Shown here piece by piece: positions 43,928-55,652 of a DNA stretch of 64,000 nucleotides. The translations under genes and the position numbers were made by a program. The notes beneath the pieces are model-generated. The model was not told the DNA's origin. It was given only the letters and a program-made list of their open reading frames with translations, and searched no databases. The stretch spans positions 62,001 through 126,000 of the forward strand of contig JAPZLL010000010.1 of assembly GCA_036250225.1 (NCBI GenBank), in the 5' to 3' direction. The stretch comes from Cercophora sp. LCS_1 (taxonomy: Eukaryota > Ascomycota > Sordariomycetes > Sordariales > Lasiosphaeriaceae). Numbering within the stretch: the stretch's first letter is position 1; the number at the start of each line of letters is the position of its first letter.

Positions 43928-46900
43928 ATGGCTTTGTTCTTGCTGTATTACGCTACGTGCCTGGTGGCCCTGCTTGCCTTGCATCCCGGCTCTCGGGCAG
44001 CAGCTCAGTTCCTCCAGAACTTTCAACCACTTCGTGTACCCGATCCGCTCAACCCTGGCACGTCCTACGATGGCTACAAATAGTGAGTTCGTCTGCGTGT
44101 TGGGAAAGTCTGTGTCACTGACCAATGCAGCCGAGCGGTTGATGACGCCTCGATTGCATGGCGAACCGTCATCGACCTTCGAAAAGAGGCAGTCAACATG
44201 CACTACAACTGCCACTACATGACCAACATCTGCAAGAATATCGACAATTTCAAGCTCACCGCACGGGGGCAGAACTTGCATCCCGGCACCTCGATCCCGG
44301 CAGGCACCTTCACATACGATTTCGACGTCGCCGACTCGGGAGCAAGGTCGCACGCCGACTTACGGAGGGACCAGTCGTGCCCGAGTACATGGAAAGACAC
44401 GCACGCGTGTCCCGAGCCAGCGGGGCAGCGGCAGACGGTCTGGCGCCACGACGGCCCGTGGTGGACGACAGACCTCGAGCCCGGCACACAGTCCAATATG
44501 CTCCGACACGAGCGCGACGGCCAGAACCAGATCACCAAGCTGTCACAGATGCGTTATAGTTGCGAAGAGTGGCCTCGTTCGTTTCTCTTCCACCCCTTTT
44601 CTGTCCAAATCTAACTGATTAATAGCCGCGAGCTGGGTTGAGGGCGGCAGCGGCTGGAACTACGACCAGCCGGCCAGCACCTTTTGCGCCGGGCTTGCCT
44701 GCGTCGACCAGACGGCCAACAACCTTGTTAGTATCAAGGCCGAGCAAAACTGGCAGGGTCTAGGGCACGCAAAGTTGAGGGAGGTGCTTTTGAGCGAAAT
44801 TGACCGACGCAACGCCGAGTTCCAGTGGCATAACCCTCACCAGCCGCAGAGAGACGTGGCCTTCTTCCGGTTTTCTCATTTCGACCAGGAAAGAACCGGC
44901 ATCGCGGTCACCATATTCATCGACGATGAGGTTGCGGCGGTCGATAGGGATTTCAGTTACATTACCCAGGCAAAGAGACAAGTCGCCGTCGAAGGCGGCA
45001 ATCCGGATGAACCGACAAGCGAGCCCCGATCACGATTCGGGCGCACCGCTGAGCAAGCGTATCAGCGGATGCTGGCTGGCCATGGCCGCCGCATCGACAT
45101 CCCCGCCTACGCCAACGGATCCACCACCATGGCTGACCTGGGCCTCGGAGCGCTGGGCGGCATGGGTAGTAGCATGGGGATGCAAGCAGCTGGCTTCGCT
45201 AACCCGAGCTCCACCAACAGCCACAGTCGCAAGGCGGCCGTGAAACGCCAGACGTCAACGTCCAACTCCACAGATGGGAAGCCCCTGGTCCAGAAGGCCT
45301 CGGCGGCAGACCTCGCCAGGGCCAGGAGCATCGTGGCAGAGGCCATTGCTGCCTCGGCCAAGCTCAACAAAGCCCGCCTGGAAAACCCGGCGCGCAACCG
45401 GTACAGGCTCAAGCCCGGCACCGTGATCGGCGGCGAGACGGTGGACAAGCGAGATGCTCGGTTTCCTCGCAGACAAGACGCGAACGACACGGCGGCGCCT
45501 CCTCCGCTCCTCGAAATCACCGACGAGATCGCCCGGGCCGCGGCTCTCGTGGCAGAGGCCGACGCCGTGGCACCCGAGGGCGTGAATCTGACGAGTCCTG
45601 CTTCGTCCAACATCACACGGCGGGCGCCCGTCAGGGGCACGTACTGGATGGAGACAATGGACCGCAGAGGCACCGTCCCCTGGGGTGACAGCCCGACGTA
45701 CAAGGTCTTCCGCAACGTGCTCGATTACGGCGCCACAGGCAACGGCGTAACGGACGACACGGCGGCTATCAAGGCGGCCATGAACGACGGGGGGCGATGC
45801 GGCGAAAAATGCAACGGGTCGACGCTTAAAAACGCCATTGTTTACTTTCCTCCTGGGACCTACCTCATCTCAAGCACCATCCCGTTGCCGTTTGGCACGC
45901 AGGTGATTGGAGATGTGCTCAACCGGCCACTGCTCATTGCCTCGTCGTCCTTTGTCGGCCTCGGCGTGCTGTCGACGAGCGAGTACACAGGCGGCGGTAT
46001 CGGACCCGACGGGCTCGACCAGCAGTGGTACGTCAACACGGCCAACTTCTACCGCCAGATCCGCAACGTCATCATCGACGTGCGCAACGCGCCCGCCTCC
46101 GAGATCACGGCGTGCCTGCACTACCAGATCGCACAGGCCACGAGCATGCAGAACGTGGAGCTGCGCGCCGGGCCGGGCTCCAAGGGCATATTTGCGGAGA
46201 ACGGCAGCGGCGGGCAGATCTCGGACGTGGTTTTCAAGGGGGGCGATATTGGCCTCTACGGCGGCAACCAGCAGTTCACGGCGCAGCGCCTGCGGTTCGA
46301 GGACTGCGACGTGGGCGTACATGTCATCTGGGACTGGGGCTGGGTGTGGAAATCGGTCACCATGACCAACGTAGGTGTCGGCTTCCGCTTTGCCTCGATC
46401 GACTCCTCGGGCTCCATCGGCTCGGCGTCCATCATGGACTCGTCTTTCTCCAACGTCGGCACCGTTGTCGTCAACGAACCACCCTCCTCTGCGGTGGGCT
46501 CGAGCACCACCGGCCTGGTGCTCGACAACGTCGCCCTCTCGGGCGTGACCACGGTCGTGGCCGACACCAGCGGGACCGTTCACCTGTCCGGGTCCGGCCA
46601 GTCCTTGATCGACCAGTGGGTGCAGGGCCCGGTGTACTCGGGCTCAGCCAACGCCAGCGCCCGCTCCTTCTCGACGGGCGGCAAGATCGGGCGATATCGT
46701 CGGGAGTGGGGACTCCTCGACAACAACGGCGCCTACTTTGAGCGTCCCAAGCCGCAATACGAGGAGCGGCCCGCGGGCGACTTTCTCCACGTCAAGGACT
46801 TTGGCGCGCTGGGTGACGGGCAGACGGATGACAGCGACGCCCTGCAGAGGGCCCTCCACGCCAGCCAGGGCAAGATCTTGTTTATCGACGCCGGCTCCTA

Positions 46901-49073
46901 CATCCTGACCAAGACGGTGGTGGTGCCGGTCGGCGTCAGGGTTGTCGGCGAGACCTGGTCGCAGCTTGTGGCCTCGGGTCCCAACTTTGCTGACGCCACC
47001 AACCCCATGGTCATGTTGCGCGTGGGCGAGACCCCCGGCCAGGTGGGCAACGTCGAGATGCAGGATCTGATCTTTACCACCAAGGGTGCGACGGCTGGCG
47101 CCGTGCTCGTCGAGTGGAACATGGCCGCCGATGCCAAGGGGTCGGCCGCCATGTGGGACTGCCACGCTCGCATCGGCGGCGCCACCGGAACGGACCTGAC
47201 GCCGGACGAGTGCCCGGCCCTGAGATCCGGCATCGCCCCGAACTGCAACGCCGCCAGCCTGATGATGCACATCAAGCCGGGCTCGTCGGGATACTTTGAG
47301 AACGTTTGGCTTTGGGTAGCAGATCACGACATTGACGACCCCGATTTGGTGGACGCAAACAACACCATGGTGCAGAACTCGGTCTACGTTGCGCGGGGCC
47401 TCCTGGTCGAAAGCACAGCTCCTACCTGGCTCTACGGCACGTCGTCGGAGCACGCCGTCTACTACCAATACAACTTCCACAACGCCGCCAACATCTTTGC
47501 CGGCATGATCCAGACCGAGTCGCCCTACTATCAGCCCACGCCTCCGCCCCCCGCCCCATTTGCCAACGTCGTGGGCCTTTTCCCCGGCGATCCCGACTAC
47601 ACCTGCGCGCCCAACGACGAGTTCTCCGGCTGCGACGAGTCCTGGGGCGTCATCATGCGCGGCTGCGAAGACGTCTTCATTGCCGGTGCCGGCTTGTACT
47701 CGTGGTTCACGACGTACACGCAGGAATGCATCGGCGGACAGGAATGCCAAAAGGCCATGGTACTCCTCGAAGGCAACCACGCCAGCGTCCGATTCCAGCA
47801 CCTCATCACCATTGGCGTCCAGTACATGGCCGTCATGGAGGGCCAGGGCATCCCGGCCGCCGACAACCTCAACGTGGACGCGCATCCCTTTTGGTCGCAG
47901 ATTTCCATCCTCGACGTTGCGAGTGACGGCGCTCAGTTCAACGACATCGTCTGGGCTGATCCCGACATCTGGAACCAGGACGAGCCCGAGTTTTCGTGCG
48001 TGCCGCCCTGCCGCGTCAGGATCCCCCCCTACACGGGCGCCACCTCGGTCGTCAACTTCCCGCTCATGACGGTCAGCAAGGACGCGTGGACGAGCACCAT
48101 CACCGTACCGCCCATGACCCTCTCCAGCCTGGGCTTCGACCTGGTGACGCTGGCTGCGAACGCGGCCGGGGGCGGACTCAACCGCCGCAGCACCACGTTT
48201 GGCGAAATCTGGCCCGTCCCCGCCACGACCAGCAACTGGCCCGTTGTCGTCTACACCGGCCCGGACGGCAAGCCATCAACAGCCAGCCCAACGACCGCCT
48301 TCCCCACACCGCCGCCCTCCATCGGACCCAACGCCGCCGCCCCAGCCAACGGCGCCTGGCCCGTCAGGCCAATCGTCGCGCGCGCCGCCGCCGTCGACCC
48401 CAACCGGGAGCTCGAAGACAAGGCCAAGGACGCGCTTTGCAGACATTGGGCCTCGAACCCCCAGTATTGGGACATGCTGCGGCTCAACGAGTGCCCGGGC
48501 TTCTACAACCTCCCGTCGCCAGGGGGCGAGATCCCGCTTGGCGGCGGCTGGGGCTGGGACGTGCCGGAGATCGTGGGGGAAAACGGGATCCTAAGCGGGG
48601 GCGAGAATATCTTTTGCGAGTTGCCGCAGACGACCACCACCTCGACCACCCCGACGAGCGCGCCGACGCCGACGTCGAGGCGCGCCGAACCCAGTGGGAA
48701 TGAAGTGCACTGTTTCAAAAGCGGGCAGACTATGAGCAATGAGCGGTTACAGAATGGGCGGAGGTCTGCTTGCAACAATATTCGGGCGAGGGCGCAGGCC
48801 GAGTCGGGGGGTCGTAAGAGGCAGGAAGGGGTTGAGTTGAAGGGGGGGTTCAAATATGAGAATACGTTTCACCAGAGCGGGGGGCAAGAGGAGATTCACA
48901 TCACGTTTGAGGTGTTCAATGGGTGTGCGTGGACGTTTAACATGGATGAGTGTTTGAGGTATTTGTCGACACCGGTAGATAGTTGCAATTGTGAGCGTGA
49001 GAATGCTAAGCAGGGCGGGTGGGGGAAGAACAACTGTTTGGGGTGGATGGTGGATCCAAATCACTCGTGGTAA
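43928..49073 (+). CDS. secreted fusion: NucA/NucB-like nuclease region + GH55-type glucanase + Y3-like C-terminus
   Basis: Three exons, 43928..44082, 44131..44576 and 44626..49073 (introns GTGAGT..CAG, GTTCGT..TAG), give 1682 residues. Signal peptide about 1-26. Residues about 55-260 have MHYNCHYMTNICKN, then SCEEWPPASWVEGGSG and IKAEQNWQG, the order of the Cys-Asp/Glu-E-P..A....EGG..QG signature of NucA/NucB-type DNases (here EE where DE is usual). An Ala/Ser-rich linker with dibasic sites spans about 300-540. From about 558 come two pectin-lyase-like blocks of GH55 exo-beta-1,3-glucanases (NVLDYGATGNGVTDDTAAI; VKDFGALGDGQTDDSDALQ), with SSEHAVYYQYNF around Glu 1142, the conserved region of the catalytic acid. 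Residues about 1560-1682 repeat the Y3-like cysteine pattern (HCFKSGQT...MDECLRYL...GWMVDPN). The glucanase call is firm, the nuclease and Y3 calls are by motif only. Confidence 0.85.
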
Positions 49074-49399
49074 GGCCTGGGGTGGGTTGTGTTTTGTTCG
49101 TTTGTGTTGTTTATTTTGTGACAAAGGGGCTTTGCTTCTGTTGATTGGACTACTTTAGTTGTGTATATTGCTTTGCTGAACGAGTCAAGTTAGTTTAGGC
49201 GAATGATTTGGTTGATTGGGATCAACGTCGATGTGTGTGTGTGTGTGTGTGTGTGTGTTCACTTATGGGCGTTGATGATGCAGGTGATGTGCTTGATTTG
49301 TGGAGGGCACCCCCCTACGGCAGACTATACGAAGCTGCTGTGAACTTAATAGATAGATGCCCCGTGAAACACCCCCCAACTTCATACATAGCTTCCAAT
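49074..49399. other. intergenic between convergent genes
   Basis: 3' flanks of the GH55 fusion gene (plus) and the small secreted gene (minus). Holds a TG microsatellite; no gene seen. Confidence 0.5.
49232..49258 (+). repeat. (TG)13 microsatellite
   Basis: Thirteen and a half TG units in the 3' flank of the GH55 fusion gene. Confidence 0.9.
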
Positions 49400-49801
49400 T
49401 CAGCGTGTCAGAATCAGAGAAATGACGTTCGAGTTGCTCCGCTTCTCAGCCGTAAGATCTCCCGGCTTTAAGTAACACCTATTGCTGGTGCTCTGGAAGC
49501 TTCCTGCAGCACAAGGGCTGCTCGGGTTCTTCGCGGTCCAAGAATCACAGGCCCTGTTGTCAAATCTTGATGAGCAACCTGTACGTATGATTGAGGAGTG
49601 TAGAGGAACGGCTTACGAAGCGCAAGCTATTGCACTCGAACTGCTAGATGAGTCCAAGTTGGTCTTGGTCCAGTACTCGACGCCACACTGGACTTGGTAG
49701 TAGCCGCTGCGACCCTTGTAATATAAGCCGTTTGCATCTGGGCAGAGCTGTGCCGAAGCAGCTGAAATGGCGGCAAGCAGAGTGGCGAGAGCGAAGCGCA
49801 T
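49400..49801 (-). CDS. small secreted cysteine-containing protein, 112 aa
   Basis: Exon 1 (49617..49801) starts at the ATG at 49801 with a signal peptide (MRFALATLLAAISAASA). A 63-nt intron (GTAAGC..CAACAG) leads to exon 2 (49400..49553). Without splicing the protein would end right after SSAIACAS; splicing continues with ACDSWTAKNPSSPC...CYLKPGDLTAEK to a stop at 49400. The mature protein has about six cysteines and a CYLK motif like that of small fungal secreted proteins with PAN/apple-type spacing, which is only a resemblance. It probably acts outside the cell. A TATA-like box lies upstream. Function unknown. Confidence 0.7.
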
Positions 49802-52800
49802 GGTGATCAAGGCGGTGGTACTGTAGCGGTCGTGGAGGGAACCGTTGTGAATGCTTTGTGGTGGAATCGTGTTAAGTTACCCGATTGCTGAGATGAAGCC
49901 ACTCTGGTCTCTTTATACTCGTAGGACCGATGCTCAGGGTCTCTACTTTGGGATGGGTTGGCAACTATCCAAAGCGCACATACGCTCCAATACCAACCTA
50001 AGCCGTCCCTCCGTTCACGCGAGAGACAGTCTTTTACATTTCCGATTATCCGGATACAAGGTTTAGAGTAAGTGGCGTTCGGTGGAGGGCAGGCTCTATA
50101 CGCCTCTCCCATTCATTCCGCTTGGCCCGTCTGGCAATATGTAGGCAGTAATCCATACAAGCTACCTATGTTTGTGCTGTCTCGCTAAGGCGTCATCGGT
50201 AAGGGAAAGGGCCATAATTTCTAGAAGGCTTTGCACACGAATAGACACGTCAATTAGCATATCTGCGGATAAAAGGCTTATGTCACTTCAAGGGCGGCAT
50301 ATCCCGTCAAGGAAATCAGCCTATGCTGTTCTTGGTCACGTTGCATTGTGACCGAGCATAGGGGCTGAAACATACTTTAAAAAACTCCGACGCCTTGCAG
50401 AAGCCCATAGCTGTAAAGCGTCACATTCACGAAGCAGCTGCATTGTCGTCAAGGAGGTATTCTATACGCACCCGAGAATAGGACCACCAGCCGCTTTAGA
50501 AATTTCCATTTCCTCGGCTTGAGCCTAGCCGAAACGCACTTAAATAACTGAAAATTCTGACCGCAAAGGGAAGAACTCGCGAAAGTCCACCGGTTCCGTT
50601 CCACCAAATCAACATAACCGGTGAGGTAGAACAACGCAGACAAAAAGCAAAGCCCCATTTGAGACCCATCAGAGACGTCCACAGTTTCCTTTAGTCTCCC
50701 AGACAATCACTTGGATTCAAGATACTTATTATACTGAAGCTTTGGCGTAAGGCAGTCTGATTATCGTAGTTGGAAAACAAACTGAGCGCAAGGTAGACGC
50801 CAGGTGCATATATTACGCCAGTCATTAGTAGAACAACTAGAGGGATAGGTTCAGAGAGTCTCCTTACCCTTTGTTTTGGACGCTTAATAGGGTTATGTAA
50901 TACGAGTGCATCGGAGAGAAGCGGGGCACACCGCATGTTGCCGTGCGTTTGCATCAACGGATGCTCGAAGAGAAGAAGCCGGTGCTCTCGAATTCGTGAT
51001 TTGGTGCTATCCGAAACATATCACATCCATGTCTCGGCTCTTGCCGTTTCTGTTCCCAGGCAGTCCGCTCTTGGTTGTCGACGCGGCACTGTCACCTAAG
51101 ATGCGCCCTCCATAGTGTAGATTCAGCCGGGCAAACGGCGAGATGTATTGCTTCTTTTCCTCCAGTTCGAGGAAGTGATGGGCCATACGTGCTCAGTGGA
51201 GGGAGCCGAGACCACTGGTTGAAATTCGGAGTCATTGGGGGGATAAATAAGGTTATAATGCTCTTAGGCGTTGTGACATGGAGAATTGCGACATATGGGG
51301 CTTTGGGCTCGACTGTGAAGTATGTTCTGTATAAGAATAAGTAGTGGCCCGTACGGGAAGTGAATTTCCGCGCGGTGTTGAGGGTGGCCGAAATCTCGGT
51401 CGTTATAGGCACTTGACAGAACCTATGTCGTGGGGTGCCGGAAGGATGACGACACGCCTACCACGGATTGCCAGTAGAAATGTAGGCGCCCCCAAAGATC
51501 TATGTTGTTGCACGAAGAACACTATGCAAACCAGAACCCCCTCAAAGAGTCGGGGGACTGGAAGGAAGTTTTAGATTTGGAACAGATATCTGCCCTTAAA
51601 GCTTCTAGAAGGAAGGAGATTAGATTGATGGTAGTTGAACATGCTGCTGATGAACAACCCTCGACTGCACGGTGCCCATCCGAGCCTCTTACAGGGCCGA
51701 GCAAAACCGGCTGGCATGCAGCTCATTAACAACATCCATCCACTTTGTCCGCCCTGATGGCTGACTCTAGGTCCCAATTTTCATGTCTTACAGTGGCCAC
51801 CAAGCTCTGCGTTTTGCGGCTCTGGGTTGTAGTGACAATGTGGGTGCCTTCCGACAGAGAGTCCTGGTCACAGGTTCTGGACGATGGAACTGGACCTTGG
51901 CTCAGGTCGTGCGATCAACTGCCGTCGTTCAACTCGAGACAATGGCTTTGGGCTTGTGCGTGGTGGGGAATTGAAGGTGGGCACGAGCAGGCACGGTTGT
52001 CCTCACGGTCGAGCTTAGGAAGTGGTTAATTCCCAGTTGCGGGCAGTAATCCGGCGGCCGGGTTTGCTGGATGGTCAGGAAGTTGTTGATGGGAGGCGGG
52101 GCCGTGGTGGTTGCCTCTGAAATTTGGGGTGGTGCACTGACCGCTTCTAATGTCCAACTTTTGGCCTGTGCCAATTCTACAATTCGCGGGGTGATGGTCT
52201 ACTTGTGTCGTTACAGTCCCTGGGGGTGCAGCTCTGGCAACAACGCTGGCGCCCAACTTGGCGCATTTGTCCCGCAGTAGGGTCACAATCTGCAAGGTGA
52301 CAAGCTGCAAGGTCAGGGATATTACAGCTGTGCTCTGCGTGCCTCAGGTCGCGCCCCGCCTTTCGTACAAAAATGAGGTGCACACACGCCTTCATGCACA
52401 CAATGATGCACAGAAAAATGGAAGATCGAAACGTAAATATCCAGTTCCGTAGCCCATGTGCGGCGTTAAAGAATGCCAAGTAACAGGTTCGGCGTTCGAT
52501 AGTGAAAAATTAACAGGAGGTGGATCTAGCGGTTATCTTTTCATTTGTACGTATACGCTGCGCAGTTAGATGTTTGCATTTGAATTACTTTCCGCCTTTC
52601 ACTTTGTATCGTTGAGGATGTGTGTACACAGCTTTTAGTGTAGACAGTGGGGCGTGGCCTGATAGAGGGCCAACGTCAACAGGCTCGTGCATCTCGTGTA
52701 ACACCGTCTGGCCCGCGGTCTGCTGGTTAGATTTGAAGGGAGAACATTCCCGTCCCCCACATTGGACTCACTTTCGCGACAGTTCCTTCTTCTACTCCAT

Positions 52801-52812
52801 TCGCCCGCCACC
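49802..52812. other. 3 kb gene-poor stretch
   Basis: After the TATA region I see no supportable gene. The many 60-100 codon frames on both strands lack ATG context, motifs and splice partners. AT-richer parts at about 50200-50900 and 51240-51350 may be degraded repetitive DNA, but no transposon domain can be read. The last about 150 nt before 52813 serve as promoter of the next gene. Confidence 0.45.
49911..49920 (-). promoter_or_regulatory. TATA box of the small secreted gene
   Basis: The minus strand reads GAGTATAAAG about 110 nt before the ATG at 49801, a typical TATA position for a highly expressed fungal gene. Confidence 0.55.
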
Positions 52813-53613
52813 ATGGACACCGTCAGCCCACCCGCCAATAGCGACGAGGAGATTCTGCGACTCGTAAGCTCAGCCGGCAAGCGCCTCCTTTGGAGGCTCA
52901 ACGGCCCGCTCGAGCGCGCCATCACCGTCGCGCCGTCGGAATACTATGAGCCAGACGCCGTCATGGAGCCCTACTTCCGCCCCGCCTCCCCCGACAATGA
53001 CACCGCGCCCAGCTGGCACGCCGTGTCGCAAGAGTCCCTCCTGAGCCCCTCAGGATCGTCCATCACCGTCCGCATCCGGTGCATCGACGCATGGGAGCAG
53101 ATATGGGCCGACCAGCACCGCGAGTGCTACGACGCCGTCTTCAACTCGAACCGGAGACGTCTCGGTCCTCGCCCCGGCGACGAAACCCTCGACGCGCCCA
53201 TCTACGTTTTGGAATGCTGCGGACAGAAGCGGCCCTGGTCCCAGGACACGCAGCTCAAGGTCGTCGCCGCCGGCGCCTTCGTCACCATACATGAGTACGT
53301 CTCGGCCGTGCACCCGTGGTTGATGGGCATGCGCGACACTCTCTTGGATGTCCTGGGCAAGATGGACGGCAAGCCGCCGTGGCCGACCGAGACCAAGCTT
53401 ACCGTGTTGTACCTGGGGCCGGGGCCATTGCGTATTGGTCATGAGGACGAGTGGGCTGGGTGGCACAGGAGACTGGTCGGGGGCGGTAGTGCAGTTGGTG
53501 ACCCTTCGAATGAGGAACGCTCACGTAAGGTTATGGAGAGAGCGAAGGCAAGGGCGAAGGCTATGGTACGGGCGCGGCAGGAGGCTTCACAACAGCAAGG
53601 GGACCCTGTCTGA
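52813..53613 (+). CDS. conserved-looking hypothetical protein, 266 aa
   Basis: The ATG at 52813 sits in an ideal context (GCCACCATGG) and begins MDTVSPPANSDEEILRLVSS. The frame is intact with C-ending codons typical of expressed fungal genes in its first two thirds. Sequence features: EYYEPDAVMEPYFRP, ITVRIRCIDAWEQIWADQHRE, YVLECCGQKRPWS and a C-terminal basic Ala/Arg helix (RKVMERAKARAKAMVRARQE). No signal peptide, membrane span or known domain is recognised. Intracellular; function not assigned. Confidence 0.75.
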   Translation: MDTVSPPANSDEEILRLVSSAGKRLLWRLNGPLERAITVAPSEYYEPDAVMEPYFRPASPDNDTAPSWHAVSQESLLSPSGSSITVRIRCIDAWEQIWADQHRECYDAVFNSNRRRLGPRPGDETLDAPIYVLECCGQKRPWSQDTQLKVVAAGAFVTIHEYVSAVHPWLMGMRDTLLDVLGKMDGKPPWPTETKLTVLYLGPGPLRIGHEDEWAGWHRRLVGGGSAVGDPSNEERSRKVMERAKARAKAMVRARQEASQQQGDPV

Positions 53614-55652
53614 GAATACCGAACCAGCACCGCTGTTAGCAGTCACTCTTCTGTTGGGTAGCAATTTTCCTAGTTGTAAGTCCGGCGGATTGAGGATGTG
53701 TTAGCGCTTTTGGAGCAATTGTCTGAACTCTAAACGAAGTTGAGAAACTGTGAGCAACCCATATCACACAGTATGACTGCCACGAAGAATCTCTCCCGAT
53801 GCAGTTTCAACGACTTCCAGTGACCCGCTAGTGTATGTACTTGTTCCGATCGAGCCAAGCATAAGGATCGACGGCTGGGGACAGGATTCCACTTTGGCCT
53901 TGGTCTCGCTATTGCTTCGAGGTTGGTGTCGGCCCAGATCACATAGCTTTGAGGGAACATGGCTGGATCGTGGACCGCCATCCGGTAAGCAAAAGGTCAA
54001 GAACTGGTTTGTTTTTAGCAGGGCGAAGAGGCTAATTTATACTTTTATCGCTTACTTCTTAGCCGTGTTCGAAATAATTCTTCTCCTTTCTCTCACTCAC
54101 GTCCACAGGTCATTTCTAGCGCAACAACACCAGCTCTCGCCGCTAGATAAGCCCTCATACCTACCATGTGACTTACTGGGAAGGCTCCAAGTGGGGTTAC
54201 AGCTTCCAAACGATGGTAATGCCACCAAAATCTTGCGCACAGCCCTGAAGCTTGCGCAACTGTTCGTTTATGACATATAGACAAAATCGCGACAAGGCGG
54301 CGGTAGGACAAGCGTCGGATGAAGGGGTGTTTGCGGGGCAGTTGCGGGTGGATCGTGGGGCGGAGCACCTCAACTAAACAACGAAACCAAGTGCCTATCA
54401 CCAGAGATTAGTGAGAAATGGGGGGCCGATGATAGACCTGAATGGTCGTCTTATGAGCTCGGCATACATCTCTGCTAGTGTGCAAGTTAGACCGGGGGTT
54501 GAGGAGGGTCGAGGGTGCCGTGCTTCTGACAATTTGGGATCGCCGGAAGACGTCTCAGACAATCAGATACACCGTTATAAAGTCTTTCTAGAGGTGGTAT
54601 TGTAAACAAAATGAACTTTATTGCTTACTAGTGGAGCGAAGTACCCTGCCTCTCAGATATCCGTCGGTTCCTCTCCACTCCGTGGGTGGCACGAGCTGTG
54701 CCGTTTGCGTCTTCTCCCACGCTGATGGCTTATTCCGCTCCGGGTGTACATAGATCTGGAGGGTTATGTTGCACGACGGCGTGTCTCAACTCTCATCTCC
54801 ACCGTATTAGTGCCGACCCCCACACACCGCAGGTCGTTTCTCTTAGGTTACACCAGTTTTTCTTCCGCCGATGGGTTTGCAAGTCAGCACAAAACAGAAA
54901 AATGTGAGAAGCACAGTGGTGCCGTGGGGAGAGCGTGTTGACAATGACGACATCATATGCAATAGGAGCAGTGATCTCGCTTAACTGAGATTGCCTTACG
55001 TATTATTGCTCAGCTCGGGCGCTCTACCTACTCATACACAAGCCTCGGATAGATCATCATCAGGCAGTGCGTCCCGTTGGCTCTTTCGACAAGAAATGGT
55101 AGACACCCTATAGCGGACAGCTCATATTGGTTATCTTCAGCAATGCTCATGCCTGGGTCCCACTTCCGTCAAGTTACACAATGTCTTTGTTGCTTTCTTT
55201 GCCAGTTGATCCTGGTGCTGTGCCGCCCGGGGAGTGCCTCGCCATGGATTTGGTTAGCAAAGGACTTTTCCATCGCCGCGAAGATGATATTAACTGGGGT
55301 TTTCACTGCACTTAACAGTAGAGACTTGGATCTTTGCATATCCCAAGCTCAAGGTAGGTGTTCTATCACTCGAAAATGTCTTCAATGGAATTGTGTCGTC
55401 GTTTGGCGAATATCCATTTGCGCGAGGTAGCGGGCTAATAAGCACCCAGGCGAGTTGTCACCTCACGACACAGCCCTGCGGCGGCTCTTCCTTTGCCTGA
55501 AACGCCCAGCCACGGCCCCGGCCAAAAACTGTGTAACCACCTAGTAGACAAAACTCAGCAAGAACCAAAAAGCGGGAGCATGTCCACAGCAGCCGCGTTC
55601 CCAACTTCTTCTGCTCATTAGACGATACCGATCCGATGCTACCACAGTACCT
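53614..55652. other. 2 kb gene-poor stretch
   Basis: No gene can be supported. A plus frame at 53831..54280 contains a hydrophobic stretch (LIYTFIAYFLAVFEIILLLS) but reads as chance translation of AT-rich DNA. Nothing repetitive is obvious. The end presumably holds the promoter of the membrane protein at 55653. Confidence 0.4.

Noticed and set aside
53831..54280. 149-codon plus-strand frame with a hydrophobic stretch
   Set aside because: Reads as translation of AT-rich noncoding DNA, without family features.
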